24,410 nt of DNA from a virus. Positions within the stretch are counted from its first letter, which is position 1, and the number at the start of each line of letters is the position of its first letter. The DNA is taken from positions 1 through 24,410 of the IMG/VR virus record IMGVR_UViG_3300032278_000116. One strand, 5' to 3'. Below the pieces are notes generated by a model. The model saw nothing but the letters and a program-made list of their open reading frames with translations, was not told the origin of the DNA and searched no databases. Position numbers and translations under genes: made by a program. This document shows, in pieces, positions 15,014-22,835 of the stretch.

Positions 15014-16305
15014 ATGAACTTAGAAAATTGATTAGCGAAGCGTGGAGAAAGAATGATATTTTACTTGAGTCCCCAGACCTTCTCGGTGAAAGACTCGACG
15101 GAAAGTATCTATTCAAGGCCTTGTTTGTTCTAGGTCCAGCGGGATCGGGCAAGACTTACCTTATCAAAAATAGATTGAATGTTCCCTTCAGCCCGAAGGG
15201 AAGTAATACTGGCAACTCTTTCGCCCTCAGAAATCCAGATGAAACGATTGAAGAGAAGTTTCCAGAGGTGGGCTTGTCGATGAAATTCATTAATGATACC
15301 TATGACCCCGCAGATACCGCTACGCAGATGCTCGGAAAAGAGCAGCTAAAATATGCCCAACAGATGTCTAGAAGAGTTATTCAGCAGGGACAGCGAAGTC
15401 ACACTGCTAATTTGGTTGCTGTTGGTGCGCCGCTCCTGTTTGATACCACGGGTGAGAACGTCGGAAAGATGACACCACGGATGAATCAACTCACCCAACT
15501 TGGATACGATGTGGGGATCTTTTTAAACATGGTCCCCGAAGAGGCTTCCGTCGAGAGAGACGACAAGAGGGATAGGACCGTTGGAGCAGGTATTACCACA
15601 GCCATTCATCAGCAATATGCTGAAGAGGTGGTGCGGCTGAAGGGGTTTGCCGACTCTGCCGCTGGGAACGAGCATGTTACTGTTTTTGGTGGTGGAGAGG
15701 TTTACTGGAATGTTTTTGACGATGACGGGGCTCTCCTCCAAAAGCCGACAGTTGTAACCCCCGAGATGTTGCCGGATGAAATTAACCCAGAGAAGAATCC
15801 CGAAGCACCCGCCAAGTATAAAGCAATTCTTGACACAGCAAAGGGTGAAATCCAGTCCTTCGTCGGCGGCGCGGAGCCCAACAACCCAAAGGGCAAGACT
15901 CTCTTATCAGCAATGAAAAAGCTCAATGATGCGTCCAATGGGGTACTGGGTCGGAACATGTTTGATCTGGGGACAGCCGTTCTCTTGGGAGATCCCTATA
16001 TTAATGATGATGTCATCATGAGCGGCGTTGCCGTCCTTGAGGCTGCGGGCGGCGTGGAATTATCTCAGAACATGAAAACGGGGGAAGCAGCGGCAGCTAG
16101 CGCCCCCGACCAGCCTGCAGTTGAACCAGCATTAAGGGGCAAGAAGGATACCAAAAAACATACGGTACGAGGCTTGGCTCGCGGCGTCGGCTCCGACGTC
16201 GGACCAGCAGGTGCAAAGCCAGAAGGTGGCAGAATGACCGAATCTGAGTTAGCTAATATGATTGCCAATGAGATTTTTGAGGTAATATATGGGTCTGACT
16301 CCTGA
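15004..16305 (+). CDS. P-loop kinase-like (AAA_33/zeta-toxin-like) protein with terminal targeting-like helices
   Basis: A 433-residue protein from ATG 15004, preceded by GAGGAG; it overlaps the previous gene by 10 bases. Residues 41-51 (FVLGPAGSGKT) are a Walker A loop. LLFDTTGENVGK fits a Walker B strand, and VPEEASVERDDKRDR resembles the lid Arg-rich segment of zeta-toxin and polynucleotide kinase-like enzymes. A phosphorylating role on a small or macromolecular substrate is inferred, but the substrate is unknown. The N-terminus MDLDELRKLISEAW contains IxE followed by Ala, like a T4 prohead-protease site, and the C-terminus (MTESELANMIANEIFEVI) carries a related helix. A Lys/Pro/Ala linker lies between about 350 and 405. 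Confidence in the P-loop is high, in the kinase class moderate. Confidence 0.78.
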   Translation: MDLDELRKLISEAWRKNDILLESPDLLGERLDGKYLFKALFVLGPAGSGKTYLIKNRLNVPFSPKGSNTGNSFALRNPDETIEEKFPEVGLSMKFINDTYDPADTATQMLGKEQLKYAQQMSRRVIQQGQRSHTANLVAVGAPLLFDTTGENVGKMTPRMNQLTQLGYDVGIFLNMVPEEASVERDDKRDRTVGAGITTAIHQQYAEEVVRLKGFADSAAGNEHVTVFGGGEVYWNVFDDDGALLQKPTVVTPEMLPDEINPEKNPEAPAKYKAILDTAKGEIQSFVGGAEPNNPKGKTLLSAMKKLNDASNGVLGRNMFDLGTAVLLGDPYINDDVIMSGVAVLEAAGGVELSQNMKTGEAAAASAPDQPAVEPALRGKKDTKKHTVRGLARGVGSDVGPAGAKPEGGRMTESELANMIANEIFEVIYGSDS

Positions 16306-16567
16306 CGAAGAGATAAAGCGGAAAGAGATCGTAGATTGGGCTTTGAAGCAGGACGGAACTCTGGTTAGGGACGGCAATTCGATTTCCGCTGAAAGACTTT
16401 TCTTGGCAAATTCTGTTATTATATGGTGTATCAAAAAAATGCGAGACGAAGAGCTTAAGCCCGCTGAGGCACAAGGCTACGTTTTTTTTATGAAAAAATA
16501 TATTCTCGGAGCCCTTGACTTATTCTGGGAAAGTGGTATATTGTATGTGAGCGCAGTCGATGAATAA
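16289..16567 (+). CDS. Unknown small protein
   Basis: Ninety-two residues starting at ATG 16289, overlapping the end of the P-loop gene by 17 bases, with GAGG upstream. It is mostly helical: a charged N-terminal helix (TPDEEIKRKEIVDWALKQ), a hydrophobic centre (ERLFLANSVIIWCIKKM) and aromatic-rich end (GYVFFMKKYILGALDLFWES). It has no transmembrane helix that is clearly long enough, no Cys motif and no recognised family. Its start and end overlap with neighbours, so it is co-translated with them, but no function can be inferred. Confidence 0.65.
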   Translation: MGLTPDEEIKRKEIVDWALKQDGTLVRDGNSISAERLFLANSVIIWCIKKMRDEELKPAEAQGYVFFMKKYILGALDLFWESGILYVSAVDE

Positions 16568-16572
16568 GGAGG
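16566..16572 (+). promoter_or_regulatory. Strong ribosome binding site fixing GTG 16581
   Basis: AAGGAGG, matching the 16S rRNA anti-SD core, sits 8 bases before GTG 16581. It overlaps the stop codon of the previous gene, coupling translation of the two. Confidence 0.8.
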
Positions 16573-16580
16573 AAGCTAGC

Positions 16581-16922
16581 GTGAGAGCCATTGCATGGAG
16601 AGAACCAAAAAGTGAAGAGGGTTATGTTTATCGAATTCAAGTCGATGGGCTTTCCACTAGGACGGAGAAGAAAATTTTACGAGTCTGCGGTGAAGCTGAT
16701 TGGATTCACGCAGGAGGAGGCTGGGATCCGAAAAGGAAGAAGTCAATTCTAATCCTCAGTAGGGAATTTCCAACAGAGGATGAGTGGATTACCTGGGCGA
16801 GAGAGTTCCCGTACCCACTAAAGGAACAGAATAGCAAGGGCGGGTATAAATCGATTAAGCTTGGCACAGACTCTAAGAATGTGCGACGAGGTCGCCCGAG
16901 AAAGGAAAGAGGACGTGCCTAG
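16581..16922 (+). CDS. Unknown protein with C-terminal AT-hook
   Basis: A 113-residue protein. GTG 16581 is chosen over ATG 16560 because the strong AAGGAGG at 16566-16572 lies 8 bases before the GTG, whereas the ATG has no ribosome binding site. The body is an alpha/beta domain (YVYRIQVDGLSTRTEKKILR, then a Trp-rich stretch, then ILILSREFPTEDEWITWAREF). The C-terminus, NVRRGRPRKERGRA, contains the core RGRPRK of an AT-hook, which binds the minor groove of AT-rich DNA. The last 8 bases overlap the peptidase start. DNA binding is inferred from the hook only; the folded part is not recognised. Confidence 0.75.
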   Translation: MRAIAWREPKSEEGYVYRIQVDGLSTRTEKKILRVCGEADWIHAGGGWDPKRKKSILILSREFPTEDEWITWAREFPYPLKEQNSKGGYKSIKLGTDSKNVRRGRPRKERGRA

Positions 16923-17583
16923 AAAAAAGAAGACAGACATTGAGATAGAGACAGTAACACCAGAGGAGTTGACGGACGAGGAAACTTTTCAGTTGGTTAA
17001 CCTTATTAGTTCGGTCTCTGGTCCCTCCGAGAGATCTTCGAAGCCTCGCATCGTATCCCTTTATGGAGAGATCGATGAGGAGCAGTGCGCCGAGGTGGCA
17101 TTTACGCTGCTGGCTCTCAGTGAAATGGGTGTGCAGGTTGAGCCAGAGGTAGAGGGTGGTCCCATGGGAGAAGCGATAAAGCTTTTGATTTCTACCGCAG
17201 GGGGATCTGCCTCGGACATGCTTGCTGTTTATGACGCCATTCGGATGGTCAAGCCCGCGTGTCCTGTGGAAACCGTCGGGCTTGGCAAGGTGATGTCCGC
17301 AGGGGTCTTGTTGCTTGCTGCGGGCACCAGGGGTAAGAGGCGCATAGGTCAGAACTGCAGGGTGATGATCCACGGTGTAGCTGCTGGAGCCGGGGGTGCC
17401 GTCTATAGTCTTGAGAATGAGCTTGAGGAGATCAAGCACACCCAGGACCAGTACATTAAATTACTTGCCCGCGAAACAGATATGACCGTTTCCTACATCA
17501 AGAAGCTAATTAATAGGAAGCTCAATGTATATTTGACAGCGAGTGAAGCCGTTGAACTTGGTATAGCTGATGAGGTTGTATGA
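16915..17583 (+). CDS. clpP: ClpP-type peptidase (S14) with Asn in place of catalytic Asp
   Basis: A 222-residue ClpP-fold protein from GTG 16915, which has AAAGGAAAGAGG upstream; longer starts at 16861 or 16879 have none. SLYGEIDEEQ and KLLISTAGGSASDMLAVYDA are the typical central strands. The nucleophile is Ser128 (GKVMSAGVLLLAAG) and the general base His153 (RVMIHG), both in their usual settings. Family members have R-D before FxSAxEA; here the matching residues are Leu203-Asn204 (RKLNVYLTASEAVELG), so the third triad member is lost. The N-terminus adds about 40 residues, basic then acidic. It may degrade host proteins with a Clp ATPase or process proheads; either is inference. The stop is immediately followed by the next start. 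Confidence 0.85.
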   Translation: MPRKKKTDIEIETVTPEELTDEETFQLVNLISSVSGPSERSSKPRIVSLYGEIDEEQCAEVAFTLLALSEMGVQVEPEVEGGPMGEAIKLLISTAGGSASDMLAVYDAIRMVKPACPVETVGLGKVMSAGVLLLAAGTRGKRRIGQNCRVMIHGVAAGAGGAVYSLENELEEIKHTQDQYIKLLARETDMTVSYIKKLINRKLNVYLTASEAVELGIADEVV

Positions 17584-18495
17584 ATGTCTGATTTTTATAA
17601 TAGAGCCAGCGCACATAAGTTGGGCTGGAATCCTTCATGGTTTGATGCAACCGAATTCGATGAAGAGCTTGCTGAAAAGGTTCGTGAATTCCAAAAGCTG
17701 ATGAACATCGAGCCCGATGGGCTCTGTGGTCCCCTGACCTTCGCTCGTGCGATGACAGAGAGGGAAGCAAAATATCACCAGACAATGCAGCGCCTTGGAG
17801 TTCATGCCAAGCCAGACAATGTAAAATATTTTATTGCGAACGGCAAGAAAGTTCCCATCGAGTGGGATAAATTTGTTTCGCTCAAGGATCCTGACAACCT
17901 TGCCCTCCCAAGCAATTGTTTCAGGTGGGAGATAAAGCGACAGCCCATGATGATTGTGACCCACTGGGATGCGGCACTGTCAGCCAAGTCTTGCAGGAGC
18001 ATCCTAGAGAGGCGGGGGATCTCCAGCCACTTTGTCATCGACAACGACGGCACCATTTATCAGATGGTCGACACGTCTTGTGTGGGCTGGCATGCCGGGA
18101 ACAGGAGAGTTAATAATAGATCGATTGGAATAGATTTCAGCAACGCTTTTTATAAGAAGTATCAGGGTCACTATGTCAAGAAGGGATTTGGCGAGCGACC
18201 CCTTATAACAGACAGCCACGTTCACGGTGTCAAGCTTGAGGATCACCTTGGCTACTACCCCGTGCAGATAGAGGCATACAAGGCTTTACTTCGGGCCTTG
18301 ATGAGCCATTACCCCATCCCCGCAGAATATCCTTGCAAGGGAGAGACAGATAAGTTATTGTTAGGTGTAGATCCCGACGCTGCCAGTGCTAAGTTCAGCG
18401 GAGTCGTGAGCCACTACCACATTACGAGGAGAAAGATTGATTGTGCGGGTCTGGAATTAGATAAAATTATCAAGGAGTTACGAGATGAGTCTTAA
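17584..18495 (+). CDS. Endolysin: peptidoglycan-binding domain plus N-acetylmuramoyl-L-alanine amidase
   Basis: A 303-residue cell-wall hydrolase that would cut the amide bond between MurNAc and the peptide stem. Residues 26-52 (DEELAEKVREFQKLMNIEPD, then GLCGP) are a PG_binding_1 motif at the N-terminus. Residues 120-290 form an amidase_2/PGRP domain: MMIVTHWDA with zinc-ligand His127, SSHFVIDNDGTIYQMVD, GWHAGNRRVNNRSIGIDFSN, and SHYHITRRKIDCAG with the probable His277/279 and Cys287 ligands as in T7 lysozyme-type amidases. No signal peptide, so release would need a holin; a holin is not identifiable here. The C-terminus LDKIIKELRDES is helical. It overlaps the next gene by 11 bases. Confidence 0.9.
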   Translation: MSDFYNRASAHKLGWNPSWFDATEFDEELAEKVREFQKLMNIEPDGLCGPLTFARAMTEREAKYHQTMQRLGVHAKPDNVKYFIANGKKVPIEWDKFVSLKDPDNLALPSNCFRWEIKRQPMMIVTHWDAALSAKSCRSILERRGISSHFVIDNDGTIYQMVDTSCVGWHAGNRRVNNRSIGIDFSNAFYKKYQGHYVKKGFGERPLITDSHVHGVKLEDHLGYYPVQIEAYKALLRALMSHYPIPAEYPCKGETDKLLLGVDPDAASAKFSGVVSHYHITRRKIDCAGLELDKIIKELRDES

Positions 18496-20278
18496 GTTTG
18501 AAGAATTAGTGAAGCTGGTCGAAGAGGTCAGCACAAATTATCAGAAGTCAGATAGGATCAAGAAGCACGCAACCAAACGCTTGTCCACTAAGGGCAAGAA
18601 GAACAAGGACGGCACACCATACTCCCAGGATCCACCAACCGCGAGAGCGAAGAGCGCACCTCCAGGCGCTGGCTTCACAATGGAAGAGCTTTATAAATTA
18701 ATTGATGAGGCACTGGAAGAGCAGCCTTGGGAGTCCGACGAGGAGGAGGATATTTACGGGTCGCTCCCCGATCCCGATGCCGAGAGCATGGTCGATGCTG
18801 CGCTCGATGGCGATGTACTCACCGCCATCAAGGCAAAAATGTTAGAAATGGGGGAAGTTCCGCAGGGCAAGAACATGGAAAGGCTTGAAGTTGTCTTGGT
18901 GCCCCCCGGTAAAAGAAAATCTTATCCCGAGCGAGACAAAAAGGTGATGGTCCCAGAATACCTCAGAAGCGAACCGCAAATGCTTGAAGTCCTTAAACAA
19001 GCCATGCTCAGTCAATTCCCCGAGCCCGAGCATACCTTCTCAGAGTATGTGTCTCCTCGTACTGGAAATCCGCAAGGGTGGCTGGTGAGTAAACAGGTGG
19101 GCACCACCAAGGGTGGCAAGCCGAAGGTCGCGGTCGTCTCTAAGTACTACTTTAAGCCTTCGGGTAGGTCGTCATTGAATCAGGGCGATGTTGCAGAGGG
19201 TATACTCGGAGCAGGATTATACGCCAAGTTTTTGAATCCAGCCGCGACAATTAATGAGGGGCACATTCACACAGTTCTTGAAAAAATCAAGGCGGCCGCC
19301 CCCGAAGATTCCGGCGGGAAAAATACAAGAGCGGAGATCACCAAGGTGAGCAAGCGTAAGGGTGGTGCAGATGAGGTCACGCTTACCATTGCCCTGGCGA
19401 AAGCCAACTTTGACGCATTGGTAGATCCAAAATGGCACGCAGAGTTAAAAGGAAAGTATAAATCCGTCTTAGCTTATTTGGCTGGTGAAAAAATATTAGA
19501 GGGAACTCAAGAGGAGGCGGTGGACAAGAAAAAGTCTAAGATAGAAATAATTTCTGATGGCGTCGGTGACCAGAAAGGTACAAAGGTAGATGTGAAGGTG
19601 ATAATTGATAATCAGCCGACAACTCTGGGTCAAATCTCCCTAAAGGCGGGCTCTAAACAGTTGGGGCAAGTTGGTAGCGGCTCTTGGGATCTGATTTCTG
19701 GCGGCGACGGATTCTTTGCTGACGTACTTACGGTGCAACCCGCCCCGAGCCTGGAAGAGGCCTGGCGAAAGGCTTGGGAGGAAAAGAACGGTGTCGAGTT
19801 GAACAAGCTGGGGCACACCATGTACAAACAAATGGCAAAAGAAGTAAAAGCTCTCAGGGGGACAGACGACGACGGCGATACCGAGGCAGCATTTATAACG
19901 AGAATGGTTAAGGGCATACGACAAGCTGCAGCAGGTTACACCGTCGCCACGGACGAAAAAACCGGCGAAAAGACCAAACAGCCCATAGAGGGCGTAAAAG
20001 TTCTCGACTTCGACCGGGGTGATTATAAGATTTTAGATTTTGATCTGCTGTCTGTGGTGTTGGACGCTGCGGATATTGATCTGGTCTGTGAATACACTAA
20101 GGAAGACCGCCCAAAAATTATTATCCGCGACAAGAACGGTGCTGGAAGCCTGATATCCATCAGAATGAGGTTCGAGGGGGAAGTCGCGAGGGGGAAGGAG
20201 ATTTCTAATCTTCGCCACTACGTTGAAAAAGAGCCTCTTCTTTCCAAGCTTATTAATATTGCGACCCCTAAGAATTAA
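18485..20278 (+). CDS. Large protein with targeting-like N-terminal helices; possible nuclease-like core
   Basis: A 597-residue protein, not matched to a known family. Residues 3-16 (LKFEELVKLVEEVS) and 64-77 (FTMEELYKLIDEAL) are two copies of a short amphipathic helix with V/IxE, resembling T4 capsid-targeting/prohead-cleavage signals, joined by a basic Lys/Pro-rich linker. An acidic patch (ESDEEEDIYG) follows. In the core, QGDVAEGILGAGL (E238), KVDVKV (D369) and ISLKAGSKQLGQ (S385, K387) have the order of PD-(D/E)xK nuclease elements, with SxK instead of (D/E)xK. That fold is a weak suggestion. DFDLLSVVLDAADIDL and IRMRFEGEV near the end are unassigned. It is the last gene before the GroEL promoter. 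Confidence 0.75.
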   Translation: MSLKFEELVKLVEEVSTNYQKSDRIKKHATKRLSTKGKKNKDGTPYSQDPPTARAKSAPPGAGFTMEELYKLIDEALEEQPWESDEEEDIYGSLPDPDAESMVDAALDGDVLTAIKAKMLEMGEVPQGKNMERLEVVLVPPGKRKSYPERDKKVMVPEYLRSEPQMLEVLKQAMLSQFPEPEHTFSEYVSPRTGNPQGWLVSKQVGTTKGGKPKVAVVSKYYFKPSGRSSLNQGDVAEGILGAGLYAKFLNPAATINEGHIHTVLEKIKAAAPEDSGGKNTRAEITKVSKRKGGADEVTLTIALAKANFDALVDPKWHAELKGKYKSVLAYLAGEKILEGTQEEAVDKKKSKIEIISDGVGDQKGTKVDVKVIIDNQPTTLGQISLKAGSKQLGQVGSGSWDLISGGDGFFADVLTVQPAPSLEEAWRKAWEEKNGVELNKLGHTMYKQMAKEVKALRGTDDDGDTEAAFITRMVKGIRQAAAGYTVATDEKTGEKTKQPIEGVKVLDFDRGDYKILDFDLLSVVLDAADIDLVCEYTKEDRPKIIIRDKNGAGSLISIRMRFEGEVARGKEISNLRHYVEKEPLLSKLINIATPKN

Positions 20279-20283
20279 AACCC

Positions 20284-20312
20284 TTTACACCTCCACAAAA
20301 CAATTATAAAAT
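20284..20312 (+). promoter_or_regulatory. Sigma70-type promoter for groEL
   Basis: TTTACA (20284-20289), a 17-base spacer, then TAAAAT (20307-20312). It fills the 63-base gap before groEL; ribosome binding site GAGAGGA is at 20331-20337. There is no CIRCE-like inverted repeat, so host HrcA control is unlikely. Confidence 0.68.
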
Positions 20313-20341
20313 AAGATATACGTTTCACACGAGAGGATTCA

Positions 20342-21919
20342 ATGAGCAAGGTATACGAGAACGATCATTCACTGCATGAGAAAATCATTGCAGGTGTCAA
20401 CAAATTGGCGGATAATGTCGCCAGCACTCTAGGACCGAGAGGTCGAAATGTGTTGCTCCAAGAACATGGCAAGCGACCAATCATCACAAAGGACGGCGTG
20501 ACCGTCGCTAATTTTATAGACTTTGAAGACCCGTTTGAAAACGCTGGTGCTCAAATTCTCAAGCAGGCTGCTGATCAGACCAACGAGAGAGCAGGGGACG
20601 GCACAACAACTGCCACAGTCCTGGCTCGCGACATGTTGATTAAGGCACAACGACACATCACCGCAGGCTGCTCACCCGTTGAGCTTAAACGGGGGATGGA
20701 CAAAGCCACTGAGGCAATCATCGAGCAGCTTAAGAACATGGCAACCCCGGTCAACGAACTGGGTCACATCGAGCACGTTGCAACGATCTCAGCCAACAAC
20801 GATAAACATATCGGCAAGCTGATTGCCACGGCAGTCGACAAGGCGGGCAAGGACGGTGCTATCAACGTCGAAGAGGCACGTTCTATGGAGACCACCCTGG
20901 ACTTGGTGGAGGGCTTTGTATTTGATTCAGGATACATCTCTGCGCAATTTATTAATAATGAGCGCCGTGGCTCTGTCTCGTATGAGAACCCTTTAATTCT
21001 TATTACAGACCACAAGATTGAGCAGGTGGAAGAGATGCTTCCCATTCTGGAGATCGTGGCACGCGACGGTTCACCCCTGTTAATCGTAGGCGAAGAGGTC
21101 GCAGGGCAAGCCCTGGCAGCACTCATCGTTAACGTCGTCAGGGGGACCATGAAGATTGCAGCAGTGAGAGCACCGCGCTATGGCGAGGAGAGAAGAAATT
21201 CCCTCAAGGACTTGGCACTGGCAACGGGCGGAACCTTCGTTAGCCGGGAATCTGGCTTAGCCCTCAAGGACGTTAAGCTCAAGAACCTGGGCAGGGCCCA
21301 ATCGGTGAACGTCACCAAGGTGACCACAACCATCGTGGGTGGTGACGGCAACCCGAAGGAGATTGAAAAAAAGATTGATGCCATCAAGACGGAGATAGAG
21401 CAGACCGACTCAACGCAAGAGGCGGAGTTCTTGGCACAACGCATCACTCGGCTGGCTTCGGGTGTCGCAATCATCAAGGTGGGTGCCGCAACAGAGGTCG
21501 AGATGATTGAAAAAAAGCACCGCATAGAGGACGCTCTAGAGGCTGTTAGGGCAGCGCAGACAGAGGGTATCGTACCGGGCGGCGGAATTGCCCTCCTGCG
21601 GGCTTTAAGGGGGGCTCAATTAGACGTTGACAACCCCGACCAGCGTATGGGTGCTAGCCTAGTGTTCGATTCACTGACTGCCCCCATACGACAGATGGCA
21701 AAGAACGCTGCAGTCTCACCTGACATCGTGGTGAGCGTGGTGACCTCAGAGGAGATAGACGAGAACACTGGATATGATTTTGCAACTGATCGTGTGGTAG
21801 ATATGTTCGAAGAGGGTATCATCGATCCGGTGAAGGTGACATGCATAGCATTAGCCAACGCATCTTCTGTTGCGGGCGCACTAATTACTACAAACCATGC
21901 GATCGTGGAAAACGGGTAG
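20342..21919 (+). CDS. groEL: GroEL-type chaperonin (phage-encoded)
   Basis: A 525-residue group I chaperonin forming ATP-driven folding rings. It opens with the family's equatorial segments ([39 protein letters not shown]) and ATP-site [14 protein letters not shown]. The apical segment [15 protein letters not shown] follows, as does [10 protein letters not shown]-like [37 protein letters not shown] contains the catalytic-Asp region. [13 protein letters not shown] and the ending [13 protein letters not shown] are typical. The C-terminal GGM-repeat tail of bacterial GroEL is missing; the protein stops at AIVENG. With the GroES-like gene at 5490 it makes a phage chaperonin pair, perhaps for capsid or polymerase folding. 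It is translated from a clear ribosome binding site behind its own promoter. Confidence 0.96.
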   Translation: MSKVYENDHSLHEKIIAGVNKLADNVASTLGPRGRNVLLQEHGKRPIITKDGVTVANFIDFEDPFENAGAQILKQAADQTNERAGDGTTTATVLARDMLIKAQRHITAGCSPVELKRGMDKATEAIIEQLKNMATPVNELGHIEHVATISANNDKHIGKLIATAVDKAGKDGAINVEEARSMETTLDLVEGFVFDSGYISAQFINNERRGSVSYENPLILITDHKIEQVEEMLPILEIVARDGSPLLIVGEEVAGQALAALIVNVVRGTMKIAAVRAPRYGEERRNSLKDLALATGGTFVSRESGLALKDVKLKNLGRAQSVNVTKVTTTIVGGDGNPKEIEKKIDAIKTEIEQTDSTQEAEFLAQRITRLASGVAIIKVGAATEVEMIEKKHRIEDALEAVRAAQTEGIVPGGGIALLRALRGAQLDVDNPDQRMGASLVFDSLTAPIRQMAKNAAVSPDIVVSVVTSEEIDENTGYDFATDRVVDMFEEGIIDPVKVTCIALANASSVAGALITTNHAIVENG

Positions 21920-22037
21920 GCGCAATTTTTTTTTCGGGGAATATTTTCAGATTTTTTGAAAAAAAGTGTCGAATTCGCTTGACAGCACCCCCTAATTCCA
22001 CTAATATATAAGTGTAGGGTGAGAGAGGAGCTTAGTC
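21920..22037 (+). other. Intergenic stretch of 118 bases with T- and A-tracts
   Basis: A T9 run at 21926-21934 follows the groEL stop, but no stable hairpin precedes it, so a terminator is not supported. A T6/A7 pair at about 21951-21965 lies upstream of the promoter at 21979 and could serve as an AT-rich UP element. Confidence 0.55.
21979..22007 (+). promoter_or_regulatory. Strong sigma70-type promoter of the last block
   Basis: Perfect TTGACA (21979-21984), a 17-base spacer, then TAATAT (22002-22007). Transcription would start at about 22014, 24 bases before the TTG start at 22038. An A-tract precedes the -35. This is the best-matching promoter in the window. Confidence 0.8.
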
Positions 22038-22832
22038 TTGTCACGTAGTAAGTTGAGACCACGGTTGGAAAATCTGACCACAAACGTCAACCTTTCCCAA
22101 AGGGACCGCGAATTCGCTGAGTCCCTATTGGTACATTACAACAGGAAAGGTAGTCTGACTGCCGGCCGCCGCGTCTGGGTGGATAAACTTGAGGCTCGCG
22201 CCGAAGAGAACAGGAATTCGCCCCCTGAGACCGACGTGCCGCTCACGGCTCGCATCGAGCACGTCCTTGGCGTTGCCGAGGCTGGCTCCTGGGACGTTCG
22301 ATTTTCAGAAAGCCTCAAAGAACAACTTAAGTTTCGCGGCTCTCTGAGCCCACGTCAGATGGAGATCTTTGAACAAATCGAGGAGCGACATTCGCCAGTC
22401 GCCTTGACTGCCCGCGCCACTTGGTCTGAGACCTATCTCAGCGAGGGTCTAAAAGAAAAGGCGGAAATTTGTGCCCATTACTACTTGGCGAATCCGCCTT
22501 ATTTCAGCGGACTCGCTCGTAGGGTCATTCAGCGTTCCGGGGGTGAAGAGGTTAATATCCCCTCTCAGAGCGAATACAAAAAGATGTGCGAAAACAAGTA
22601 TGCCCTCCGAGTAATTGAGGAGACCTTGCGCGACCCGACTTATAATGTCGGTCAACTGGTCCAGTTCCGAGCCCGCCACCGCACAAGCGGAAAGATGGCA
22701 AGCGTTTTACAGGTAATGCCCGAGCCTGTCACATCTGCCGCCAAGGGTGCCAAGAAATACTTGGTCATTCCCTTCGGCGGAACTAAGCCTCTCACTGTAG
22801 AGGAGCGGGACATTAAAAAGTACAGAGGATAA
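22038..22832 (+). CDS. Unknown protein with three helical repeats and a possible SH3-like end
   Basis: A 264-residue protein starting at TTG 22038; GAGAGGAG lies 7 bases upstream and no ATG fits. Three related segments repeat: residues 21-52 (DREFAESLLVHYNRKGSL then a WVDKLEAR end), 84-116 (WDVRFSESLKEQLKFRGSLS then FEQIEER), and a looser third at 129-165 (ETYLSEGLKEKAE). The pattern FxESLxxxxxxxGSLSxxQ is a helical hairpin seen, from memory, in assorted phage proteins. The C-terminal 60 residues (VGQLVQFRARHRTSG ... YLVIPFGGTKPLTVEERDIKKY) look like a small SH3/KOW-type beta domain. Function unknown; it is the first gene of the last operon. Confidence 0.75.
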   Translation: MSRSKLRPRLENLTTNVNLSQRDREFAESLLVHYNRKGSLTAGRRVWVDKLEARAEENRNSPPETDVPLTARIEHVLGVAEAGSWDVRFSESLKEQLKFRGSLSPRQMEIFEQIEERHSPVALTARATWSETYLSEGLKEKAEICAHYYLANPPYFSGLARRVIQRSGGEEVNIPSQSEYKKMCENKYALRVIEETLRDPTYNVGQLVQFRARHRTSGKMASVLQVMPEPVTSAAKGAKKYLVIPFGGTKPLTVEERDIKKYRG

Positions 22833-22835
22833 AAT

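Noticed and set aside
16861-16914. Longer N-terminus for the ClpP-type protein (TTG 16861 or ATG 16879)
   Set aside because: No ribosome binding site upstream and the extra residues lie wholly inside the preceding gene; GTG 16915 is better placed.
16873-17439. 188-codon minus-strand open frame
   Set aside because: Antisense to the well-supported ClpP-type gene; no recognisable protein features.
20320-20341. CIRCE heat-shock operator before groEL
   Set aside because: No TTAGCACTC-type inverted repeat is present in the gap.
21920-21940. Intrinsic terminator after groEL (T9 run)
   Set aside because: No GC-rich hairpin precedes the T run.
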